Assembly (NCBI RefSeq): GCF_037975245.1 | Contig: NC_092569.1 | Span: 8,650,001 to 8,714,000 of the forward strand | Direction: 5' to 3' | DNA from: Apostichopus japonicus | Taxonomy: Eukaryota; Echinodermata; Holothuroidea; Aspidochirotida; Stichopodidae | DNA length: 64,000 nucleotides | Part shown: one piece after another, positions 35,106 to 48,732 of the stretch | Numbering within the stretch: position 1 is the first letter of the stretch | Layout: each line of letters opens with the position of its first letter | Program-made: the position numbers and the translations under genes | The notes under the pieces: model-generated | The model's input: only the letters and a program-made list of their open reading frames with translations | The model's database searches: none | What the model was told of the DNA's origin: nothing

Positions 35106-35257
35106 TAAAGAATTCCTAGGCCGGAAGATTTAGTGCTTTCAGGCAGGGAAATCCCCACCTCTTGGCGCCGCCACTGCTCCTCACACTTACTTTTGGTCAC
35201 TGAGTACCTTACACATACTTAGGAAAATATAAATCAAGCAATCTGTATTACTTAGAT

Positions 35258-35475
35258 GGAGAACCCTTTACCCCTATCTTCCCCTCTCTTACCCCTCTTT
35301 CACCCCTCTTTTACACCTCTCTTACCCCTCTCCCCCTCTCTTTCACTCTCTTCCCCTCTTACCCCTCTCTCCCCTCTCTTCCACTCTCCCCCTCACTTAC
35401 CCCTCTCTTACCCTCTTTTACCCTCTCTTACCCTCTCTTTACCCTCTCTTTACCCTCTCCTCCGACCTCTCTATT
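35258..35475. repeat. polypyrimidine tract (CT-rich low complexity)
   Basis: About 215 bp of CCCCTCTCTTACC-type sequence with almost no purines on the plus strand except scattered A. It is capable in principle of triplex formation. The open frame across it is not a gene. Confidence 0.85.
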
Positions 35476-37953
35476 CCATTGGACATTAACATTACATTCA
35501 CCATGCAGTTCACCGATCGAGTTTCATTGCATTTAGCGAAACACATAAGTTCCATCTGTATTTCTTATGATAGCATTTCGTTTTATTATTTATATCGCTT
35601 GGTGTAGAAACGTGAACGATCACATCTTTCGTTCTTTGTTCATTGTAGTTATGATTGTAGCTTAAATGGTCAAGGATATTACTTGAGAATATTGCGCATT
35701 ACTTTGAAAGCGTTGATAAGTATATGCTAATTGCTACATACTCCTTTGATTCCTAAGGGAGCCAATGATTCGCTTATTTCTGCCTAACAACATCAAGCAC
35801 GGTTGATCTCTGACTGCATCATTTTAAATATGTCAACCACAAAAAAAAGACGGAATTCGATATCATGTTTCATGAAAATAAATTTGCAATTAAGATTTCT
35901 TCTTTGTCAAGTTTACATATCCATTATTTAAAAACGTCTAGACATTCCGTCTTCATTCCGTCTTCATTCCGCATATGAATCATTTTTTTAAAGACAATTC
36001 TACATCATCGCTTCAACTTATGTTTTCAGAAATAACAATAATAATGTTTAAATTAAACCTATTTCAAAACACAGGAAATGTTATTCAGAGCAGTGTGTAG
36101 AGTTGCAATATATTGTATCCGTCTTGTCCTGACCAACTTGTCTTTAAGTAACCTGTTCCTATGTTAATTAAATCACCTAATCAAGTCTTTATTTAATCAC
36201 CTGATCAAATCATCATTTGATCGCCTGATCTAATCTACATTTAATCATCTCATCAAATTTTAATTTAATCATGTACTAAGATCTTCATTTAATCGCCTGA
36301 TCAAATCCTCATGTAATCACCTGATCAAATCTTCATTAAATCACCCGATCAAATCTTCATTTAATCGCTTAATCAAATCTCAAATTAATCATGTAATCAA
36401 ATCTTCATTTAGTCGCCTGATCCGATCTTCGTTTAATCAACTAATCACAGGAACAATGTGTTCCTTTCTAGTGCAATATTTATTCTATTTAACTGTTTGA
36501 CCCTGTATAGTACAAATTGTTTATCCAACTTAACCCGTTTCATGAATATGCCTTTGAGGGACATTTATCACTAAGAGTACTTTATCGGTGAAAGTATCGA
36601 TCTCTGTTGCGATCAATGAGCGTCAAAGCATGGAACTATTACAGGTTAATACTTCCCAGTCAACAATAAAATCTTACAGATCGCCCAGGTGTGGCCCCTG
36701 AAATATTTGTTGCCTGTGGCAGGTGCAGTATAACTTAATGAGTATAAGTACTAAACGATTTCTGCCGTGCAACATTTCACAAGGTCAGTGACAGCAACTT
36801 TTAGCTGCACCGAAGAAGCTAAACCCCAAATCACTGACATCGTGCTGTAGAACTCCCTTGAAAATTACTCTAGAAGGCCTCATCTTCATTTTGCCCGTAA
36901 AACCTTTAATCCTTTGTTCGGAATAAATAGTAGACGTGAGGGTTGCGGGATGAATAAAGAAACATTCAGCCGTTCTTATTGACCTGTTATGAGAATCCTT
37001 GTTTGATTTGAAGGGCGGAAATCAAACAAATTAGTCATTTCCACTGTATCATCTTAATTTAATTGGAAAACAAATTCCCCAATGTGGGGTATGTAAGAAC
37101 ATAGTATTCACTAACCTTGACCATCGTTATGTAAATCAGTCAACCTATATCGATAGGGGAAGATCCTATTGTAGCGCCTTGGTCCAAGGTAGCAGGATCA
37201 TATTACACATGTTCATTCGCAATTATTCATCTCCTATTACCAATTTTAGTTGGTATCCTATCTAAGAATATTCTCTTCCAAACAGAGTGCGAATATGAAG
37301 CAAATTAAATCCCATCAGAGACAACAACCATTTTGAAAAATGAGACCTCGCGGTGTCTGACGAACGTCTTGGGAATGTTTCAATGCTAACAGTGCAAAGA
37401 AACCAATCAAACACAGTGATTTGAAATCGAAAAATAAACCGAATATTTATATAAGGTTTTCACTTCGTGGTAAATATTAATATACACTTCATTCTATATC
37501 AACCTCTGAATCCGAAATGACTTTTCGTTTGACCAAAGTTTACCTTCCTACCCTAAAATTACTTTACATGCAAACGATGCCACTGAACATCTCAACTTTA
37601 TTTAAACAGTTGAAAGAACCTAAGTAAAGCATTTTTACCATCATTATTCATCAAATTAATACTACAATTGATAAAACCAAAATAATATCTTATAGTCTTT
37701 ACCAAATAAGATATCGGAGACAGTCAGTCATGAACTTATCGACATGTCTCCAATATATGTTTTATGTTTGCATTAGTTAGCACATATAGCCTTTTTTTAA
37801 AACAGAAAATTTGGAAACATTTTGACCTGACCTGAAGTGACATTTAAGTAGTTCAGCTTTTCACATATCATTGTCAGTATGTACACCATCAGTATCTATT
37901 CACATCGAACTATAAATCGAACTCTTAACACCATATTTTGAGATCGGTCATGA
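35476..37953. other. no gene seen; one 24-bp repeat array
   Basis: AT-rich, with the array at 36165-36450 listed separately. No exon recognised. Confidence 0.4.
36165..36450. repeat. 24-bp minisatellite, about 12 diverged copies
   Basis: Consensus TTAATCACCTGATCAAATCT followed by TCAT. Copies differ at several positions and many carry TGATCA, a restriction-like palindrome. Confidence 0.8.
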
Positions 37954-38316
37954 CATGGATTGCTGGCTGATGAGGAACTATTGAACTCAGTCGGTGTTCT
38001 GATATTATCAAGGTTAAATACGTTCTCTAACATTATGTCATATATGTCTCTGTGCTTTATAGCTGCTGTATGCATAATCCATCATAACACGCATAAAGTG
38101 ATACGCCAAATTTTCTCTCTCAGTTATGACCAGGCTCCATTCAATCACAATATTATGAGGGTATTTCTTTTCTACAGTAATTTGCCCATTTGCAAAGAAT
38201 TTACTGTTTTGGCTATTAACAGAGACACAGGCTTGTTTGTAGACGTCACCATGCAGCTGGGTCCGATAGATTTCAAAAGCATAATTAGTATGCTCATTAT
38301 ATTACAACAATGCTAA
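37954..38316 (+). CDS. possible coding exon, unrecognised membrane-like protein
   Basis: A frame of about 120 codons ends in TAA at 38316 outside any tandem repeat. It contains a hydrophobic stretch IMSYMSLCFIAAVCII, then IRQIFSLSYDQAPFNH and ends IDFKSIISMLIILQQC. An acceptor-like TTGAACTCAG occurs near 37989, so it could be a terminal exon. The closing pattern is faintly like the C-terminal helix of gustatory-receptor-like proteins, but that is speculation. No upstream exon was found and it may be chance. Confidence 0.2.
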   Translation, partial: HGLLADEELLNSVGVLILSRLNTFSNIMSYMSLCFIAAVCIIHHNTHKVIRQIFSLSYDQAPFNHNIMRVFLFYSNLPICKEFTVLAINRDTGLFVDVTMQLGPIDFKSIISMLIILQQC

Positions 38317-38671
38317 GTACACTGGAAAAGAAGCAAATAATCATAAGAATAATATGAAACAGAAGAAACTTAAAGCGGCCGTTACGATAGTAATTGATTT
38401 GTTTGTGTACTGTCTTCTGTAGCTACCTATAGTGTGTAAGTTAGTCAACTTTCTAAATATGCTATAGTTCAGATGTCAAAATGATGCTTTCAGTATCTGG
38501 AATTGTATACTATTACATTCAATGATAATGACGTTGGTTCATCAGCTCTAAATATTAATACATTATTTTACGAGACGTACCACCAACTCAACTATAAAGT
38601 TAAGGTTCTTTACTTTATACAATATGTATAGAACACATATGAATGAGATCCTTGACAAATTTGTAAAGCAT
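38317..38671. other. no gene seen
   Basis: AT-rich sequence preceding the 46-bp array. Confidence 0.4.
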
Positions 38672-38993
38672 TGTAAATATGTTATCCGAGGCAATGGAGT
38701 GCTGATATATGTATCTGTGTAAATATGTTATCCGAGGCAATGGAGTGCTGATATATGTATCTGTGTAAATATGTTATCCGAGGCAATGGAGTGCTGATAT
38801 ATGTATCTGTGTAAATATGTTATCCGAGGCAATGGAGTGCTGATATATGTATCTGTGTAAATATGTTATCCGAGGCAATGGAGTGCTGATATATGTATCT
38901 GTGTAAATATGTTATCCGAGGCAATGGAGTGCTGATATATGTATCTGTGTAAATATGTTATCCGAGGCAATGGAGTGCTGATATATGTATCTG
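38672..38993. repeat. 46-bp tandem repeat, exactly 7 identical copies
   Basis: Units start TGTAAATATGTTATCCGAGG and end GATATATGTATCTG. The array is 322 bp = 7.0 units and I see no mismatch between copies, implying very recent expansion or an assembly effect. Confidence 0.92.
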
Positions 38994-40529
38994 TAGAGGT
39001 TGAGACTGGTGAGATGACCAATGACCTGTGTTCTAGAGTAAGAAGTCCAGCCACTTTCACTAATGAGATACTACAATGATTAAAGTGTCTCAAAATAGAA
39101 AAAGAAAGGGGAGGGGGGGGGCAGGGTTAAAATAAATCATGGACCGCTAGCAGTGATTGCTAAGGGTCTACAATACATCGACATTAATTTGGTGCCCAAT
39201 CAACCATTAAAAATTCGACTGAATAGATAAAATGTAACAGCTTTCTAAATCACTAACTACTTTTGCAAAGAATCAGACAAATAACATCTTCTACAATCTT
39301 AACGAAACTTTGTAACAGCTTTACTGACTGATTAGGGTGATATCATTAATCACCTGTAAATGTTTACTAGGTTATTTATTGATTCTGACCTATAGACAGC
39401 CTAGGTTGGATTCAAGTGGTTCTCATTAGATTATTTGTCAAATTGAGTGAAGCAATATCATAAATTATATTCTATCGTGTTTACAAATCGCTCCTCCCAA
39501 CACATTTTTAAAGTTTTCGATATTTGAAATTCATATAACAATGTATTTCACTACTTTGACCAATCAAAGCTCATAAAGCATTTATTGAAGAAATTTTGGG
39601 CAATGAAATAATGTTTTGGGTAAAAAATATAATGATTGTCTCTTTGTTCGATCAATTGCAAGCTTATTTGAGTAATATTTATAGGTTTTGGTAAAAACCA
39701 TTCTAACTGTGATCTGAGTTCTATTATTTGTATTGCTTAGATATTTAGATATTCAGGCGTTTGATTTGAAACTGACTTCATGCTTTCACTTTTATTCAGT
39801 TTTATGGTCTACTGAGATGACGTGTTTAGTACTGTGTAAAGCAAACGTCAACGCCAGACAGTACCTCAAGACATAGGTTATAGGATGTACATTTGATATT
39901 CAATAAAGGGAAATAGCACCCTCGATAGATAATCGGTAAGGAGAAATCACTGTATAGTTTATTACTTGTTTTGTTCTTGTATTCCCTATGGCCGTTGGGA
40001 AGTTCCATTCTACACGTTTTATTTTAATACTTTCTTTAGACTTCCCTCTCTCCCTTGTTTCTACACATTTATAATATTTTTGGTTTCATTCCTGCTTGAC
40101 CTTAAGTATTTATCTTCTGTTTGTATAAGTTATGTCCTTCTGCATTCCTGTAAATTATTAAAATATAGAAATGAAATATAATTCAAATCACTTTTAATAC
40201 GCAACGTCTGTACAGTTCGTAACGTATCCATTTTAATATGCATTTGCATATTAAGATGATTTTTTCTGCTCATCTTTAAAACACTTCCCTTTGTACTGTA
40301 ATGTTGTAAATCACAACTTCAGTGGAAAAATTGACTGATTTTATTTTGTTTACGTTTACTCTTTTACTCCACAAATGGGTGACTTAGTTCTTGCCTGCAC
40401 CGTTCGGCGATAATTTGTCGAGGCTGCGTTCGTTAACCGATGCCCGCATATATGACAATATCATGTGTCAAACAGAGAACCAAACTTTCCATATATATCA
40501 AAAACTAATCGAAGATGTCAAATAATGCA
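38994..40529. other. no gene seen
   Basis: AT-rich sequence with a poly-G run near 39111-39121 and no recognisable exon. Confidence 0.4.
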
Positions 40530-42462
40530 TAGAAATGTCGTCATATATATCAACATATTATAGTATGATATGACTATGGAGACATATATATATATATCAA
40601 TAAATTATAGAATGATATGACTATGGAGACATATATATATATCAGCATATTATAGTATAATGTAACTTTGGTGACATATATATATATCAGCATATTATAG
40701 TATAATATGACTATGGAGACATATATATATATCAATAAATTATAGAATGATATGACTATGGAGACATATATATATCAGCATATTATAGTATAATATAACT
40801 TTGGTGACATATAAATATCAATATATTATAGAATGATATGACTATGGAGACATATATAAACATATTAAAGTATATGACTATGACGACATATATCAACATA
40901 TTACAGTATGATATAACTATGGAGACATATATATCAACAAAGTTTATAACTATGGAGACATATATATCAACATATTATAGTATGATATAACTATGGAGAC
41001 ATATATATCAACAAAGTATATAACTATGGAGATATATATATCAACAAAGTATATAACTATGGAGACATATATATATATATCAGCATATTATAGTATGATA
41101 TGACTATACGGTGACATATATCAACATATTATAGTATATGACAATGGCGACATATATATCAACATATTATAATATGTAGTAACTATGGAGACATATATAT
41201 ATATCAACATATTATAATATGATGTAACTATTGAGACATATATACCAACATATTAAATTATATAACTATGGAGACATATATATCAATATATATATATATA
41301 TAACTATGGAGACATATATATCAACATATTATAGTATAATATAACTTTGGTGACATATAAATATCAATATATTATAGAATGATATGACTATGGAGACATA
41401 TATAAACATATTAAAGTATATGACTATGACGACATATATCAACATATTACAGTATGATATAACTATGGAGACATATATATCAACAAAGTTTATAACTATG
41501 GAGACATATATATCAACATATTATAGTATGATATAACTATGGAGACATATATATCAACATATTATAGTATGATATAACTATGGAGACATATATATCAACA
41601 AAGTATATAACTATGGAGATATATATATCAACAAAGTATATAACTATGGAGACATATATATATATCAGCATATTATAGTATGATATGACTATACGGTGAC
41701 ATATATCAACATATTATAGTATATGACAATGGCGACATATATATCAACATATTATAATATGTAGTAACTATGGAGACATATATATATATCAACATATTAT
41801 AATATGATGTAACTATTGAGACATATATACCAACATATTAAATTATATAACTATGGAGACATATATATCAATATATATATATATATATATAACTATGGAG
41901 ACATATATATCAACATATTATAGTATAATATAACTTTGGTGACATATAAATATCAATATATTATAGAATGATATGACTATGGAGACATATATAAACATAT
42001 TAAAGTATATGACTATGATGACATATATCAACATATTACAGTATGATATAACTATGGAGACATATATATCAACAAAGTATATAACTATGGAGACATATAT
42101 ATCAACATATTATAGTATGATATAACTATGGAGACATATATATCAACAAAGTATATAACTATGGAGACATATATATATATCAGCATATTATAGTATGATA
42201 TGACTATACGGTGACATATATCAACATATTATAGTATATGACAATGGCGACATATATATCAACATATTATAATATGTAGTAACTATGGAGACATATATAT
42301 ATCAACATATTATAATATGATGTAACTATTGAGACATATATACCAACATATTAAATTATATAACTATGGAGACATATATATCAACATATTATAGTATGAT
42401 GTAACTATTGAGACATATATATATCAACATATTAAAGTATATAACTATAGAGACATATATAT

Positions 42463-42498
<36 letters not shown>

Positions 42499-42708
42499 CT
42501 ATGGAAACATATATATCAGCATAGTATATAACTCTGGAGACATATATATCAGCATATTATAGTATGAAATGACTATGGTGACATATATAAACATATTATA
42601 ATATGATGTAACTATGGAGGCATATATATCAACATATTATAATATGATGTAACTATTGAGACATATATATCAACACATTAAAGTATATAACTATGGAGAC
42701 ATATATAT

Positions 42709-42750
<42 letters not shown>

Positions 42751-42866
42751 CTATGGAAACATGTATATCAGCATAGTATATAACTATGGAGACACATATT
42801 TCAACATATATAATATAACTCTGGAGACAGATATATCGGCATATTATAGTATGATATGACTATGGC
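40530..42866. repeat. AT-rich satellite with higher-order organisation
   Basis: Basic units of about 40-50 bp contain TATATCAACATATTATAGTA and ACTATGGAGACATATATA. A larger block, recognisable by GACATATAAATATCAATATA, recurs at about 40807, 41353 and 41940, giving a higher-order period of roughly 546-587 bp. Local (TA)n expansions occur within units, for example near 42470 and 42715. Confidence 0.9.
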
Positions 42867-43039
42867 GAGTTACATATGCCGTATCTACCGTTGATACTTG
42901 CATGCTGGCCCATCAAAAACAAGAAAAAACAAAACAGTACCGTAGGCATTATGGCATGCCGAACGCCAAACAAATCAGCATTAGGTTTGAACAATTATCG
43001 CACTAATTTGGAACATGCGCTGTGATACTTATTCTTATC

Positions 43040-43445
43040 TTAGCCGTGCTAAAATCAATTATCTAGTCCATCTTTTAGGCTTAAGTATTCGCAACACGGC
43101 ATACGTTATTTTGGTGCCAAACAGTTTAACTCACTACAGATTGATAGCATCAAAACCTTAAATACTTTTAAAAAACATTTGAAAAATAATCTCATTATTG
43201 ATTTGTTGATTTGATTTGATTATTGATTTGATTATTCCACCAGGCTTCTTTCTCTTTCTATTCGTTCTGTTCTGTTTGTTCTTTATTTATGTTATTATAT
43301 CTTTGCTAATCTTCTTCTATTGTCTTCTGCATAGCGATGTCAGCGTACAAAAGCTCCATCAAGCATTTGTTGTCATTCCCCAATCTCTATTTTGTCGTAC
43401 ACGACAAATACAGGTGCGCTAATTTTGTTTAATAAATGTCGACAA
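43040..43445 (+). mobile_element. non-LTR retrotransposon 3' end fragment
   Basis: The plus strand from 43082 encodes KYSQHGIRYFGAKQFNSL and TLNTFKKHLKNNLIIDL, the typical C-terminal end of a LINE second open frame, followed by T-rich sequence and AATAAATG near 43430. It is 5'-truncated, and no target duplication was identified. Confidence 0.6.
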
Positions 43446-43679
43446 ATTTATCAACATGTTCAAAAAATGATACGTGTCACAAAAATGAAATCGGGTGTAC
43501 GAAGGTAGGAGTCAGATCGTTACCATGGTAACATCATAAAAATTCAGCCCAAAATAAAAAATAAACACGATACCGACGAACTTCAGAGTAACTGAAAGAA
43601 GTATCATTTTGACACGGTGATTTGATTGAACATGTAGATGTTCGGCCATATACGCTTGGATGTGTAATATTGCAGCTGA

Positions 43680-43790
43680 TTCACACAGAGATCACAGTAG
43701 CTACTGTAAATCGTAAATTTGTGTACAACAGTAAATACTGAATCGTGCTGACAAATCTGATAAATCGGTAGCAAGTGCTATTAAGTTTAA
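43680..43790 (+). repeat. dispersed repeat, copy B
   Basis: Matches the copy at 14573-14683 (TTCACACAGAGATCACAGTA through GATAAATCGGTAGCAAG), same orientation, with scattered substitutions. Confidence 0.65.
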
Positions 43791-43901
43791 ATTTATGTGT
43801 TGTCTGATCGTAGATCGAAACACCATTTGTACAGTCTTGTAAGAAACACTGTGTAAAAGTACATCCAACCAAGATCGGTTAAACATTGACAGTAACCTGT
43901 A

Positions 43902-44654
43902 CAGGCCCGTAGTCAAGGGGGGGGGGGCGAAAGGGGGCGCCGCCCCCCCTCGACATATTTTGGCCCCCCCCCAAGACAATTTCAAGCCATAAAAATAAAA
44001 TGTCATACTCTATTTGTGAAATGTACCAGCCTTGCATAATTACATATATATTCTGTTTAAAAAATCCGTTTGGCCAATTCCATAACTTAGCCATTGAACT
44101 ATCAAAAGAAGCTCATGTTTGGTATATGTAAGGGCACATTCGCACATTCAATTCTAGAAGTTTGTATGCATGTGGCAACAGGGATTTTAGAGCATTTCAA
44201 AAATTTCTGGATGTGTCTCACTGTGCCCCAATTTGTGGGGCACTGGGCACAGCGAGACATTGTTCTCAAAAAATAGGAAACACAGGGGATTAATAGAATA
44301 CCTATTCGTGTCTTTCTATGTTTTTTGTGACTGCTGACTATAAATACACAAAGAACTGGTGTTACTCTCAACATGAATCCCTACCCATCTGGGCTAAAAT
44401 CATTTTATTATAAATGATTTGATTTGACACATGATTTCAATACATGAAAACCCTTTCAAATTTGATGTTCAGATGTCACAATTGAGTCCGAGAAGTGCTA
44501 TTTCCAGTGATCTGGGGTGTTGTAGGCATCAAAAATTTTCTGGTACGCTCCGCGCCAACCGATGGTGGCGCTCCGCTTAGATAGTGTACCGATTGTTTGC
44601 CCCCCTTGGACAACTCCCAGCCCCCCTAGGCTGAACTCCCTGGCTACGGGCCTG
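43902..44654. mobile_element. hAT-like MITE (753 bp) with perfect 8-bp target duplication
   Basis: The left terminus is CAGGCCCGTAGTCAAGG and the right terminus CCCTGGCTACGGGCCTG, its approximate reverse complement. Both flanks are AACCTGTA (43894-43901 and 44655-44662). The interior has G and C runs just inside the left end and a reverse-orientation shared core at 44532-44584, preceded by AAGTGCTATTTCCAG. No transposase is present. The intact duplication suggests a fairly recent insertion. Confidence 0.85.
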
Positions 44655-44662
44655 AACCTGTA

Positions 44663-45155
44663 GCAACAATTAAATATGCCAATAATGTGTCAAACAAATT
44701 ACTAAAATTCTCGTTACAGTTATGGAGCAATAGTTAATTGATTCAGTGATTTCAAACTATCCGGTGCAAGCCAAACTACGTTACCAGTTGCCCCGACCCA
44801 GTTACTGCCAGTATCTTGGATTAATCGGTCATAATCAAAGGAAATGAATCTATGAGAGAGACATCTGCTCACAGAAGGTATTCACAAACTTAATGAAAGG
44901 AATCTACTTCCGGGAGGTAACCAGAGATATGACATTAATATCTGCCGATTATTACATGCCAACAAAGATTATTTCGCTTGAGTAGGACCACGGGGTGTCC
45001 AAAATACGGCCGCTTTATTCGTTAATCTTGTGAGGGAAAGTCATCTAGCAAGACAAAAACACAAACTTGACCCATTTCCTATAAATAAGAACATTTCTCT
45101 CACCTGTTTTATTGTAAAAATTAGGACAACCGACTTAAAGATTAGAAATGATGAA

Positions 45156-45199
<44 letters not shown>

Positions 45200-45737
45200 A
45201 ATATTTTTTTAGAACATACTGTGCATGGTCAGTGCCATATCTCCCTCTCAATGTTAGTTTGTCAGGTTGGGTTGTGGGATGTTCAGAATAGTGTGCGTAT
45301 TATAGTCGTTATTATCATTTTATTTGAGTGTTTATATCGTTTGTGTGTATATACAGATCAATATTAGGTTTAGTGCAATCAAACTAGGAACAACAGTAAA
45401 CAAATGGTAAACTTGAGTCAGGAAGTAAGTAATTAGTTCATATTATGTTAAACGATTTCATATATCATATATGATAACTGTCTACCAGAAACATTTTCAA
45501 GAATTAAAAGTTGAAACATAAAGAGAGATATCCAAATCATTCCTAAATTGATATCCAACACAGCATTACAAGAAAACCCTTTGAACTGTGTGTAGTATAA
45601 TGCGTACAGCATTTCATCATGATACACATTAAGAAAAGTTACCCAAGATAAAGAATCACGAAAAACAAGCCAAGATAATTAAACACTGACACATTCGAAG
45701 CCACAATACCATTTCATTGGGGCTGTGGCTATATGTG
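44663..45737. other. no gene seen
   Basis: AT-rich sequence with a (TA)n run at 45158-45197. No exon recognised. Confidence 0.4.
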
Positions 45738-47273
45738 ATCATGGTGGTGTTACCATCATGGTGGTGTTATTATCATGATGGTGTTACCATCATTGTGGTG
45801 TTACCATCATGGTGGTGTTATCATAATGGTGGTGTTACCATCATGCTGGTGTTACCATCATGGTGGTGTTACCATCATGGTGGTATTACCATCATGGTGG
45901 TGTTACCATCATGGTGGTATTACCATCATGGTGGTGTTACCATCATGGCGGTGTTACCATCATAGTGGTGTTACCATCATGGTGGTGTTACCATCATGGT
46001 GGTGTTACCATCATGGTGGTGTTAGCATCATGGTGGTCACCATCATGGTGGTGTTACCATCATGGTGGTGTTACCATCATGGTGGTGTTACCATCATGGT
46101 GGTGTTACCATCATGGTGGTGTTATCATAATGGTGGTGTTACCATCATGCTGGTGTTACCATCATGGTGGTGTTACCATCATGGTGGTATTACCATCATG
46201 GTGGTGTTACCATCATGGTGGTATTACCATCATGGTGGTGTTACCATCATGGCGGTGTTACCATCATGGTGGTGTTACCATCATGGTGGTGTTATCATAA
46301 TGGTGGTGTTACCATCATGCTGGTGTTACCATCATGGTGGTGTTACCATCATGGTGGTATTACCATCATGGTGGTGTTACCATCATGGTGGTATTACCAT
46401 CATGGTGGTGTTACCATCATGGCGGTGTTACCATCATAGTGGTGTTACCATCATGGTGATGTTACCATCATGGTGGTGTTACCATCATGGTGGTGTTAGC
46501 ATCATGGTGGTCACCATCATGGTGGTGTTACCATCATGGTGGTGTTACCATCATGGTGGTGTTACCATCATGGTGGTGTTACCATCATGGTGGTGTTACC
46601 ATCATGGTGGTGTTACCATCATGGTGGTGTTAGCAACATGGTGGTCACAATTATGGTGGTGTTACCATCATGGTGGTGTTACCATCATGGTGGTATTACC
46701 ATCATGGTGGTGTTACCATCATGGCGGTGTTACCATCATGGTGGTGTTACCATCATGGTGGTGTTACCATCATGGTGGTGTTACCATCATGGTGGTGTTA
46801 GCATCATGGTGGTCACCATCATGGTGGTGTTACCATCATGGTGGTGTTACCATCATGGTGGTGTTACCATCATGGTGGTGTTACCATCATGGTGGTGTTA
46901 CCATCATGGTGGTGTTACCATCATGGTGGTGTTACCATCATGGTGGTGTTACCATCATGGTGGTGTTACCATCATGGTGGTGTTACCATCATGGTGGTGT
47001 TACCATCATTGTGGTGTTACCATCATGGTGGTGTTACCATCATGGTGGTGTTACCATCATGGTGGTGTTACCATCATGGTGGTGTTACCATCATGGTGGT
47101 GTTACCATCATGGTGGTGTTACCATCATGGTGGTGTTACCATCATGGTGGTGTTACCATCATGGTGGTGTTACCATCATGGTGGTGTTACCATCATGGTG
47201 GTGTTACCATCATGGTGGTGTTACCATCATGGTGGTGTTACCATCATGGTGGTGTTACCATCATGGTGGTGTC
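45738..47273. repeat. 15-bp minisatellite, about 100 copies
   Basis: Unit GTTACCATCATGGTG, with variants ATTACCATCATGGTG, GTTATCATAATGGTG and GTTAGCATCATGGTG. Variant order repeats in blocks (for example near 45820, 46124 and 46292), so segments of the array were themselves duplicated. The last about 450 bp are almost pure. The 500-codon frame of HHGGVTIMVVLPSWWCY type arises because 15 is a multiple of three. Confidence 0.95.
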
Positions 47274-48658
47274 ACCGTACCTCTAATGCAGTCACAATAG
47301 TCTTGAGGAGGAACCAGACGCACTTCCGTAGTTAACATTTCAAACATGTCACAGCTGCATAACAGAGCGTTTCCCTTGAATGACTTGCTCTTCACATACA
47401 TTGCATATACAAAAATACTTTAAGTAATGAATAATTTATTAACCTATGCGGTACGATTTTTTTCATATTACACAGTAGCCTGTATTACTTATTAGTTTGA
47501 ATGATATGTCAATACATCATATCATTCGAATTAATATTACGTGGAAGTTCCATTAACAATTTGTTTCTCAGAGAGAAAGCGTCAGATATACACGGAATGT
47601 GTGTCTTTTTATATACTCCTCAAAAGTCATAAACTAAAAAAATAAATATCTCTAAACATGGAAGTTTAGAGGCGTCTCCGAACTGCATAATCCTATGTTT
47701 GCGTGTATGGAGTATGAATCGTTTCTCAAAGGAAGCCTTTTCCACATAGAGTCAACATCGCCCCACCGCCCCACCCACACCCCACCCCACCCCTCGTGTT
47801 TTGTCGGTAACAGTATCAGAAAGAAACAGTGGGACATAACTATATGTTATAAAGAAACGTGTCAATTATCCTGCGAAGTGTAGCTATTATTTAAACACTG
47901 CTACACGGCTTTAGCGACCACATCAAATTGAAAATGAGTGTGCAAGTAAACATCTCAAAAACTACAGAATATGCTCCCCGTAAGTTAACGAAAGGGAAAC
48001 AGAGGGAGCTATACATATATGAAAACTCGTTGGTGAAGAAGTCAATGGCGCGTTTACAATGTATTTGATGCTTCTTTTCATATATACTTGATATACAAAG
48101 TTCATAGATTTGTTCAATTTGATTGATTGCTCAATAGCTGGCGTGGCTTAAATTTCCCAAACCTAAAGCTATTCAAGGAATAATATCTTTCGTCACGTCT
48201 GTGTATACCGTGACAATTATTTTTAAACATAATATGATTTCCAATATTTTGCAAAAGCATTTAAATTTGATAAGAAACACAGGCAACATTATTTCTGAAA
48301 GTTTATCATAAATTTTCGATTAAGCAATCCTTTAACTAAATAATTCGCGGGTTTTCTATTGTTTGCTTTGTGAGAGAAAATTCGATGAAGATGGAGATAC
48401 CATATATCATTTAGGGTGTTTTGCAAACATTGTATAAAACATGAACTTCATTATTTGCCTTTCATATTTCTCAAATTTGTATATTGCTAGTCATGAGATG
48501 CGCACCTGCTATATGGATTGTTTACCAATAATCGTGCTTAACATCTGATACGGCCTGAAGAACTTAGCAGTGAATATAAATCAAATTCAATAAAAACATA
48601 CACCATTACACCGATTGTTCAACTTAGTTCCAGTTTAAGGAGATGTATTACATCAAAG

Positions 48659-48732
<74 letters not shown>

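Noticed and set aside
38672-38993. CRISPR-like array
   Set aside because: The units abut directly with no spacers and the genome is eukaryotic; this is a plain tandem repeat.
45717-47335. Long frame rich in HHGGVTIMVVLPSWWCY
   Set aside because: By-product of a 15-bp repeat; open in several frames and lacking any non-repeat domain.
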